From Anaerolineae bacterium (GTDB lineage Bacteria; Chloroflexota; Anaerolineae; J102), in the NCBI GenBank assembly GCA_015493675.1, contig WGCR01000611.1, positions 1 to 7,242 on the forward strand: DNA of 7,242 nt, read 5' to 3'. The first letter of the stretch is position 1. Every line of letters begins with the position of its first letter. This document shows positions 1 through 5,588 of the stretch, in pieces. Under the pieces are notes generated by a model, which saw only the letters and a list, made by a program, of their open reading frames with translations, searched no databases and was not told the origin of the DNA. Position numbers and translations under genes: made by a program.

Positions 1-9
1 ATATAGGCT

Positions 10-32
10 AAACGCACTTCAAGTGCGTTTTT
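10..32 (+). terminator. Hairpin with T-tract, putative intrinsic terminator (hairpin 1 of a series)
   Basis: A perfect 8-bp stem (AAACGCAC at 10-17 with GTGCGTTT at 23-30) encloses the loop TTCAA and runs into five T residues at 28-32. The stem followed directly by a U-run fits an intrinsic terminator for a gene that ends left of the window. The stem is A/T at its base and only moderately GC-rich, and the palindrome is almost symmetric, so it could also act on the other strand or be part of a repeat. Confidence 0.45.
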
Positions 33-34
33 CC

Positions 35-56
35 AAACCCGTTTCAAACGGGTTTT
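35..56 (+). terminator. Second hairpin with T-tract, putative tandem terminator
   Basis: A perfect 8-bp stem (AAACCCGT at 35-42 with ACGGGTTT at 48-55) encloses the same TTCAA loop and ends in TTTT at 53-56. It starts exactly 25 nt after the first hairpin. It could be a backup terminator of the upstream gene or the second unit of a structured repeat. A weaker third hairpin (CTCC/GGGG around TTGAA at 68-72) follows at the same spacing. Confidence 0.4.
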
Positions 57-80
57 CCTTCCCCTCCTTGAAGGGGCCAC

Positions 81-94
81 ATCACTGCTTACTG
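81..94 (-). repeat. Two heptamer-repeat units in inverted orientation
   Basis: The reverse complement of 81-94 reads CAGTAAG then CAGTGAT. Both are units found in the heptamer array at 2674-2725, so this looks like a short copy of the same repeat in opposite orientation just upstream of the DUF2298 start codon. With only 14 bases, chance or simple decay cannot be excluded. Confidence 0.4.
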
Positions 95-104
95 CATACC
101 CACA

Positions 105-2693
105 ATGACCGACTTCCTCCGTTTCTGGCTCGTTCTCGAACTCCTGGGCCTGGTCGCCCTGCCCCTGGCCTGGCGGCTGTTTCGCGCCCTGCCCGACATG
201 AGCCTGGCCTTCGCCAAGGCTCTGGGCCTGCTGCTCACAGGCTACATGCTGTGGCTGGGAGCCAGCTTCGGGCTGCTGCGCAACGACCTGGGCGGCGTCA
301 TCATCGCCCTGCTAACGGTGTTGGCCGCGAGCCTGTGGCTGGCCCGGCCCGGATTGCAGCGAGACGAAACGGGCCAGCGCCCGCTGCTGGCAGACCTGCG
401 CCAAAACTGGCGCTACTGGCTGGGCGTCGAGCTGCTCTTCCTGCTGGCCATGGCCGGATGGGCGTACTTTCGGGCCTACAATCCCGACATCGCGGGTACC
501 GAAAAACCGATGGAGATCGCGTTCATCAACGGCGCGTTCAACTCCGCCACCTTCCCGCCGCAAGACCCGTGGCTGGCGGGCTATGGCATCAGCTACTACT
601 ACTTCGGCTATGTGCTGCTGAGCATGCTGGCCCGACTTTCGGGCGTGACCACCACGGTCATTTTCAACTTGGGCCTGGCTTCGATCTTCGCCTTCGCGGT
701 CACCGAGCCCTTTGCGCTGGTCTACGCGCTGGTGCGGGGCGATAAGAAAACGCCAGGGTCCAGCGCGGCGGGCTGGATTTACGGCCTGCTGGCGGGCGTC
801 TTCGTGGCCCTCATGGGCAACCTGGAAGTCCTGCTGGAAGTCCTTCACGCCCGCGGTCTGCTCTCTCCTGCGCTTCTCAACTTCTTCGATATCAAAGACC
901 TGGCCTCCGCGCCCGTCACCGGCAGCTTCAACCCTAACGCAGGCGGATGGTGGTGGTGGCGGGCCTCACGCGTCATCCACGACTATAACTTCGCCCACAC
1001 CGGCGCTCAGGAAGTCATCGACGAATTCCCCCAATTCAGCTTCATCCTGGGCGACATGCACCCCCACGTCCTCGCCATCCCCTTCGCCTTTTTGATGATG
1101 GCCCTGGCGCTGAATTTGATTTTGGGTCTCACGCAAAGCCGCGGGGGCGCAAAGGGGGAAGATGATCTCACGCCAAGGCGCAAAGGCGCTAAGGAAGAAG
1201 AAAAAACAGGGATAGGAGAAAAAGGCAGTTGGAGAGAAGCATGGAATCGAGTGCGGGACGCGTTTGGGCTGGATGGCTGGGGGCTGCCTCTGGCCGGGGT
1301 GCTGGTGGGCGCGATGGGCTTCCTCAACACCTGGGATTTCCCCATCTACGTTTTCCTCATGACCGTGGCTTACGCCCTGCGCCGGGGCTATCAGGGCCTG
1401 CGCTTCGGGCCCCGCTTTTGGAAAGAAATCACGGCCACGTTCTTCTCCCTGGCCGTGATCGGCGTCGTCGCCTATCTGCCCTTCTACCTCAGTTTCAGCT
1501 CCCAGGCGGGCGGGCCGCTGCCCAATGTGGTCAACCCCACCCGTTTCGTACAGTTTTTCCTCATGTTTGGGGCCTTCCTCACCACCCTCGCATTCCTGCT
1601 GATTGCGGCCTGGCGACGCCATCCAGCTTCCCGCCGCAGTTTTCTGAGCTGGCTGCTGGCGACGTGGGGGCTGCCCGCCCTGTTCCTGGCCCTATCCATC
1701 CTGCTGGTGATGGTCTCCCCCGGCTTGCGGCAGCGGGTCGCGGGCCTGCTGGGCGGGACGCCCGCCTCCCTTCTCCCCGCCATCCTCAAACTGCGCCTCA
1801 CCACGCCCTTTACCTGGCTCATTGCCGGGGGTTTGCTGGCCGCAGTGGGCGCATTGTTGACGCAGATCTGGGGGGATCTCACGCAAAGGCGCAAAGGCGC
1901 AAAGGAAGAAGATGAAGATGGGAGGGGATTGTCCTCTCCCAGTCTGAGCTTCGCTCTGGTTCTGTTTGGCACGGGCCTGCTTTTGGCCTACGCGGTCGAA
2001 TTCGTCTACCTGCGAGACCAATTCGGCTCCCGCATGAACACCGTGTTCAAATTCTACTATCAGGCGTGGCTGCTGATGAGCGTAGCCAGCGCCTACGCGG
2101 TTTACTACATCCAGACCCGGGCCGGGCGGGCATTGAAGCTGGTCGGGATCAGTACGGTGCTCATCCTCACCGCCATCGGCCTGCTCTACCCCGCCTTCGC
2201 CATCCCCTCCAAGGCGGGCAACTTCCAGGGCCAGCCCACCCTGGACGGCGCAGCTTTCATCCAGCGCTACAACCCCGACCAATACGCAGTCATGCAGTGG
2301 CTGAAAGAAAATACAGCGCCCGACACGGTTATCCTGGAAGCGCCGGGGCGATCCTACACCGACGACGATTTCATCTCCGCCTTCACCGGACGCCCGACCC
2401 TGCTGGGCTGGGGCGGACACGAGCTGCAATGGCGGGGCAACTACGACGAGCCAGGCCGCCGCGAGCCCCTCATCGGAGCCATCTACAAAAACCAATCGCC
2501 TGATCTCACACGCGAGACTGTCCAGGAATTCGGCATCGAATACATGATCGTCGGGCCCAAAGAACGCGACAAATACAAAATATCCCCTCACACCGAAAGC
2601 AGTTATCTCAAGCTGTGGGAACCCGTCTTCAGCTCCGGCCCCTACACCATCTACCGATGGAAAGGCGGTGCGCCAGTTATCAGTAACCAGTGA
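105..2693 (+). CDS. DUF2298 / Chlor_Arch_YYY-type polytopic membrane protein
   Basis: This is an 862-residue integral membrane protein with roughly 14-17 hydrophobic segments and a C-terminal soluble region from about residue 702. It carries what I recognise as the DUF2298 signature: EKPM at 133-136, PPQDPWLAG at 151-159, YYYFGY at 164-169, a WWWWR stretch at 282-286, GDMHPH at 316-321, NTWDFP at 408-413, RMNTVFKF at 643-650 and HELQWR at 772-777. The biochemical function is not established; a role in envelope glycan transfer or lipid-linked sugar handling is inferred from its usual GT39-like partner, which is the next gene here. The conserved charged residues lie close to hydrophobic segments, as in GT-C-fold enzymes. 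Lysine/glutamate-rich inserts at 341-367 and 591-606 come from in-frame DNA repeats in two loops. The last residues and the stop codon come from a heptamer repeat. The ATG at 105 starts directly before a hydrophobic segment; no Shine-Dalgarno is visible. Confidence 0.9.
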   Translation: MTDFLRFWLVLELLGLVALPLAWRLFRALPDMSLAFAKALGLLLTGYMLWLGASFGLLRNDLGGVIIALLTVLAASLWLARPGLQRDETGQRPLLADLRQNWRYWLGVELLFLLAMAGWAYFRAYNPDIAGTEKPMEIAFINGAFNSATFPPQDPWLAGYGISYYYFGYVLLSMLARLSGVTTTVIFNLGLASIFAFAVTEPFALVYALVRGDKKTPGSSAAGWIYGLLAGVFVALMGNLEVLLEVLHARGLLSPALLNFFDIKDLASAPVTGSFNPNAGGWWWWRASRVIHDYNFAHTGAQEVIDEFPQFSFILGDMHPHVLAIPFAFLMMALALNLILGLTQSRGGAKGEDDLTPRRKGAKEEEKTGIGEKGSWREAWNRVRDAFGLDGWGLPLAGVLVGAMGFLNTWDFPIYVFLMTVAYALRRGYQGLRFGPRFWKEITATFFSLAVIGVVAYLPFYLSFSSQAGGPLPNVVNPTRFVQFFLMFGAFLTTLAFLLIAAWRRHPASRRSFLSWLLATWGLPALFLALSILLVMVSPGLRQRVAGLLGGTPASLLPAILKLRLTTPFTWLIAGGLLAAVGALLTQIWGDLTQRRKGAKEEDEDGRGLSSPSLSFALVLFGTGLLLAYAVEFVYLRDQFGSRMNTVFKFYYQAWLLMSVASAYAVYYIQTRAGRALKLVGISTVLILTAIGLLYPAFAIPSKAGNFQGQPTLDGAAFIQRYNPDQYAVMQWLKENTAPDTVILEAPGRSYTDDDFISAFTGRPTLLGWGGHELQWRGNYDEPGRREPLIGAIYKNQSPDLTRETVQEFGIEYMIVGPKERDKYKISPHTESSYLKLWEPVFSSGPYTIYRWKGGAPVISNQ
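1126..1155 (+). repeat. 'TCTCACGCAAAG' repeat copy A, inside the DUF2298 gene
   Basis: It begins GTCTCACGCAAAGCCGC and continues with GGGGGCGCAAAGG, a diverged copy of the repeat also seen at 1164, 1875 and (as an inverted pair) 2761-2839. It is read in frame as LTQSRGGAKG. It sits just before copy B in the same orientation, in the loop after the hydrophobic segment ending near residue 341. Confidence 0.7.
1164..1200 (+). repeat. 'TCTCACGCAAAG' repeat copy B, inside the DUF2298 gene
   Basis: It begins GATCTCACGCCAAGGCGC and contains the 9-bp unit GCGCAAAGG plus a variant, followed by an AAGAAG-rich tail. It is translated in frame as DLTPRRKGAKEE (residues 354-365). Its outer half closely matches the reverse complement of the right arm of the intergenic palindrome, including the GGCGCTAAG variant. 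Confidence 0.8.
1875..1911 (+). repeat. 'TCTCACGCAAAG' repeat copy C, inside the DUF2298 gene
   Basis: This is the cleanest copy: GATCTCACGCAAAG followed by the 9-bp unit GGCGCAAAG twice, then GAAGAAG. It is translated in frame as DLTQRRKGAKEE (residues 591-602), the same reading phase as copies A and B. It lies between the hydrophobic segments around 570-588 and 613-632, so it lengthens a loop rather than interrupting a membrane helix. Confidence 0.85.
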
Positions 2694-2725
2694 TCAGTTA
2701 TCAGTAAGCAGTGTTCAGTAAGCAG
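2674..2725 (+). repeat. Heptamer tandem array (CAGTNNN x7), spanning the DUF2298 stop codon
   Basis: Seven consecutive 7-bp units start at 2674, followed by a partial CAG. Each unit begins CAGT, and the endings in order are TAT, AAC, GAT, TAT, AAG, GTT and AAG. The array resembles the short tandemly repeated heptamers found between genes in repeat-rich bacteria such as cyanobacteria and Chloroflexi. Its first three units encode the last residues (VISNQ) and the TGA stop of the upstream gene, so the array overlaps the coding region. Confidence 0.85.
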
Positions 2726-2760
2726 GCGCCACAAGCGAAAGCTCGCCGATACGGACGAAA

Positions 2761-2839
2761 ATCTCACGCAAAGTCGCAGAGCCGCAAAGGAAAAAAGATG
2801 CAAAGAAAAGCTTAGCGCCTTGGCGACTTTGCGTGAGAT
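2761..2839. repeat. 79-bp imperfect palindromic repeat element (complete inverted-pair form)
   Basis: The terminal 17 bases, ATCTCACGCAAAGTCGC at 2761-2777, are matched perfectly by their reverse complement at 2823-2839. Pairing continues imperfectly inward for about 12 more positions (AGAGCCGCAAAGG against the complement of GCTTAGCGCCTTG), around an A-rich centre. The arms are the same family as the three copies inside the DUF2298 gene. No transposase is encoded, so it would be a non-autonomous or structural repeat. In RNA it would form a long stem-loop between the first two genes. There is no strong T-run after it, so it is not an obvious terminator. Confidence 0.8.
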
Positions 2840-2851
2840 CGATTTTCAAAA

Positions 2852-2865
2852 CAGTAAACAGCGAA
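2852..2865 (+). repeat. Two heptamer-like units downstream of the palindrome
   Basis: CAGTAAA and CAGCGAA follow each other with the 7-bp phase of the array at 2674-2725. They suggest that remnants of the heptamer repeat lie on both sides of the palindrome. The match is short and the second unit deviates, so this is tentative. Confidence 0.35.
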
Positions 2866-2870
2866 CGACT

Positions 2871-4604
2871 ATGACAACGACTACATCCACCATGGACACA
2901 CCCCGCCCCCGCTTCTCCTGGCTCACCATGGAGCGACTGGCCTACGGGCTGCTCATCCTGGCTCCGGTCATCATCCGGCTGGTGAATCTGGGCCAACGCC
3001 CGCTCTCACCGGTCGAGGCCAGCACTGCGCTGCGGGCCTGGCAGACCAGCCAGGGGTTGCACCCAGTGCTGGATGCAGGCAGCCCCCTGCTTCTCAGCCT
3101 GCAAAGCCTCACATTCTTTGTCATGGGCGCCACCGACGCCCTGGCCCGGGCCTGGCCCCTGCTAGCCGCGGCCGCCATTCCCCTGGGCCTCTACTTCACA
3201 CGAGACTGGCTGGGACGCTGGACTGCACTCATCGCGGCCACGCTCATCACGCTCTCCCCCCTGATCAACGCCTTTGCCCGGCGCAGCGACGGCGTCAGCC
3301 TCGCTCTGCTGACCGCGGCTATCGCTCTGGCTGGCTGGACGCGGGTGATGCGGAATCAATCACATGGCTGGGCGCTGACGCTGGCAGCCGTCGCCCTGGC
3401 CCTGCTCAGCGGACCGGCGGGATTCACCGTCCTCATCGCTCTGACCGTCATCTTCGCCCTCACCTGGGACACGTCCGATTCGCGCCCCATGCCCGACGCC
3501 CGCGATTGGGGACTCTTTGCCGTCATCCTGCTGGCGGGCGGCAGCGTCTTCTTCATCCGCTTCGACGCCATGGGCCTGGTCGCCATCAACCTGACACAAT
3601 GGCTGAGTGACTTTTCCCTCGCTCCGCTGACGCTGCTAACCGGCTTCGTTCGCATGATCGCAGACGAACCGCTGCTCTCCCTGTTTGGATTCATGGCTGT
3701 CATCTGGGGCGTGCGCCAGAATCGCGTCCTGCGGGCGTTGAGCATCGCCGCAGCCCTCGCAGTCCTCATCGCCATCGCCCAGGGCCCTGATGTGGCTTAC
3801 AGCCGGGCAGCGGCCGCCTTCTTCCTGGCCCTGCCTGCGGCCGCATTCCTGGTGCATCTGGCCCGACGCGGCGACTTCAAATTCCACAGCGTCGAACAGA
3901 TATTGTTCGTAGCCGTGCTCATCTTGCTGGCCTTCCTCGCCGTCTATGCCCTGGTTTCCTTTGCCCACAATGGCGATTTTGCGCGACTCACGGTCTTTTT
4001 CGTCACGGCGCTGCTGGGAGCCATTATCATCGCCGTCTTCGTTTTCTTCATCGGCTGGACCGAAGTGCGCGGCGGTCTGTTGATGACAGCGCTGGTTCTC
4101 ACCTTGCTTTTCGGAGCAGGCATGATCTGGAGCCTGGCCTTCAACGCCACGCTGCCCAACCTGGCCCGCGTCTCCCCCACCGAAACCATGCCCGACGCCA
4201 AAGACCTCGTCAACACTTACGGCGACATCAGCCAACACAACACCGGCGACCGTTGGGCCGAAGAAATCGTTCTCATCCCCGGCAGTCCATCCGACGATGT
4301 GATACAATGGTATCTGCGGCGGGCTGAGCAATTTCAGGTGCTGCGGGATGTGAACGCCCAGCATCCCCCCGCCATCATCATCGCCCCCGCCGAAATGGAG
4401 CTCTCGCTGGGAGAAGATTATGCCGGGCAATCATTCACGCCGCTCTCCAATTGGGGCGTCGATCATCTTGCCAGCACCAACGACGCCATCCGCTGGTTCT
4501 TCTTCCGCAGAACTCCCTTCCCCCCGCCCGCAGCCGACGCGGTCAATCTCTGGGTGCGCCTCGATCTTCTGAATCTCAACCAGCAATCCCAGCCCGTCCC
4601 TTGA
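2871..4604 (+). CDS. Diverged GT39-like / Agl23-like (TIGR03663-type) membrane protein
   Basis: This is a 577-residue protein with about 11-13 hydrophobic segments up to residue 425 and a soluble C-terminal domain (about 430-577). The N-terminal layout follows GT39/TIGR03663 proteins: a first membrane helix (23-40), a loop with LSPVEASTALRAW, then SPLLLSLQSLTFFVMG, an ARAWPL stretch with the conserved-type Arg (93), and TLSPLINAFARR (125-138). The C-terminal IQWYLRR (478-484) resembles the WYLR motif of that family. As I recall them, family members carry Asp-Glu and His-Gly-Pro near the N-terminus; here the positions read Val48-Glu49 and Gly70-Ser71-Pro72, so catalysis is doubtful. It probably pairs with the DUF2298 protein upstream in envelope glycan transfer or translocation (inference). 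I chose the ATG at 2871; an in-frame TTG at 2820 would translate part of the palindromic repeat and is unlikely, and ATG 2892 is also possible. A plain GT39-like glycosyltransferase is the alternative. Confidence 0.75.
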   Translation: MTTTTSTMDTPRPRFSWLTMERLAYGLLILAPVIIRLVNLGQRPLSPVEASTALRAWQTSQGLHPVLDAGSPLLLSLQSLTFFVMGATDALARAWPLLAAAAIPLGLYFTRDWLGRWTALIAATLITLSPLINAFARRSDGVSLALLTAAIALAGWTRVMRNQSHGWALTLAAVALALLSGPAGFTVLIALTVIFALTWDTSDSRPMPDARDWGLFAVILLAGGSVFFIRFDAMGLVAINLTQWLSDFSLAPLTLLTGFVRMIADEPLLSLFGFMAVIWGVRQNRVLRALSIAAALAVLIAIAQGPDVAYSRAAAAFFLALPAAAFLVHLARRGDFKFHSVEQILFVAVLILLAFLAVYALVSFAHNGDFARLTVFFVTALLGAIIIAVFVFFIGWTEVRGGLLMTALVLTLLFGAGMIWSLAFNATLPNLARVSPTETMPDAKDLVNTYGDISQHNTGDRWAEEIVLIPGSPSDDVIQWYLRRAEQFQVLRDVNAQHPPAIIIAPAEMELSLGEDYAGQSFTPLSNWGVDHLASTNDAIRWFFFRRTPFPPPAADAVNLWVRLDLLNLNQQSQPVP

Positions 4605-4612
4605 CCGACCCC

Positions 4613-5584
4613 ATGCCCACGGCCTTTATCACCGGCGTCAATAGTTTTCTGGGGGCGACCCTGGCCCGTCAGCTACTGGATGACGGCTGGCAGGTGCGCG
4701 GCCTCATCCGCCCCGGCAGCAACGACATCCTCCTGCAAGAAACGCCCGGCATAACGCGGGTGATCGGCGATTTGTTGCAGCCCGCAACCTGGCGGGACGC
4801 CCTGTCCGGCTGCGACGCCCTTTTCCATGTCGCCGCCAGTTTCACGCACGATCCGGACCTGATCCCGTTGATGAAAAAAGTCAACATCGAGGGAACCCGG
4901 TTCATCCTGCAAGCCGCGGCGGATGCGAACATCCCGCACATCCTCCACACCAGCACCATCGGAACCATCGGTCAGCCCCAAGATGGCAGTCTGGCCACCG
5001 AGGAAACGCCGTTCAATCTGCCCCACCCCTCGGCCTATGTGCTCAGCAAACGGGCAGGGGAACAAGTCGCCCGGGATTTGGCCGCGCAGGGGGCCCCGGT
5101 CATCATCGTGCATCCCACTGCCATGCTGGGACCGGGCGACTGGCGGCCCACAGCCAGCGGGCGCATCGTGCTGGCCTTTTTGCACGACCGACCTCTGCGC
5201 TATATTTCCGGTGGCATCAACTGGACGCCCGTGCAAGATGTGGCCCGGGGCATGATCCTGGCGCTGGAGAAAGGGCAGCCGGGCCGTCGCTACATCCTGG
5301 GCCACGCCCGGGGCAATCTCACAGAGATCGAATTCAGGACGTTCATGGCGCGGGCCAGCGGCAGACCCGCGCCCAAACCGCGCGAAGCGCGGTGGAAACA
5401 ACAGCTTCGCCGCCTTCTGAAGACCACGCCACCGCCGCAACCGCAACGCCACACCGGAACGTCTCCGCAAAGACTGACCTGCGACCCGTCCCGGGCCATC
5501 ACCGAACTGGGCATGCCTCAATCCGACTTGCTCACCGCCGCCCGTCAGGAAATCGCCTGGTTTCAAAAAACGGGCATGTGGTAA
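4613..5584 (+). CDS. HpnA-like NAD(P)-dependent epimerase/dihydroflavonol reductase-family protein
   Basis: This is a 323-residue extended short-chain dehydrogenase. The Rossmann motif is TGVNSFLG at residues 7-14, where Ser11 stands at the usual middle glycine of TGxxGxxG, a change also tolerated in related enzymes. Arg33 after the second strand (LIRPGS) suggests NADP(H). GDL at 52-54 and FHVAA at 71-75 are typical, and the catalytic set Ser114, Tyr142 and Lys146 (YVLSK) is intact. The stretches HPTAMLGPGDWRPT (167-180) and GRRYILG (224-230) resemble hopanoid-associated sugar epimerase HpnA and dihydroflavonol 4-reductase-like proteins. It probably acts in the cytoplasm on a sugar nucleotide or similar carbonyl substrate; the exact substrate is unknown. 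A Pro/Gln-rich stretch (271-286) interrupts the C-terminal part. The ATG at 4613 lies 8 nt after the previous stop and directly precedes the first beta strand, which favours it over upstream in-frame starts inside the previous gene. Confidence 0.88.
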   Translation: MPTAFITGVNSFLGATLARQLLDDGWQVRGLIRPGSNDILLQETPGITRVIGDLLQPATWRDALSGCDALFHVAASFTHDPDLIPLMKKVNIEGTRFILQAAADANIPHILHTSTIGTIGQPQDGSLATEETPFNLPHPSAYVLSKRAGEQVARDLAAQGAPVIIVHPTAMLGPGDWRPTASGRIVLAFLHDRPLRYISGGINWTPVQDVARGMILALEKGQPGRRYILGHARGNLTEIEFRTFMARASGRPAPKPREARWKQQLRRLLKTTPPPQPQRHTGTSPQRLTCDPSRAITELGMPQSDLLTAARQEIAWFQKTGMW

Positions 5585-5588
5585 TCCC

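Noticed and set aside
10..84. Possible CRISPR repeats
   Set aside because: The units are contiguous palindromes of about 25 nt with no spacers between identical repeats, and no cas gene is present in the window.
23..745. A 240-codon plus-strand frame overlapping the 5' part of the DUF2298 gene
   Set aside because: It starts inside the hairpin series and reads Arg/Pro/Ala-rich sequence in another frame of a gene with clear motifs.
1692..2591. A 299-codon minus-strand frame opposite the DUF2298 gene
   Set aside because: It is opposite conserved DUF2298 motifs and shows Gly/Asp/Gln-rich composition typical of a shadow frame.
2674..2839. Insertion sequence with its own transposase between genes 1 and 2
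   Set aside because: The region is too short to encode a transposase and has no open frame of interest; only repeat elements are visible.
4451..4612. Upstream in-frame extension of the epimerase start
   Set aside because: It would overlap about 150 bases of the preceding gene and add Arg/Ser/Pro-rich sequence before the Rossmann strand, where family members begin.
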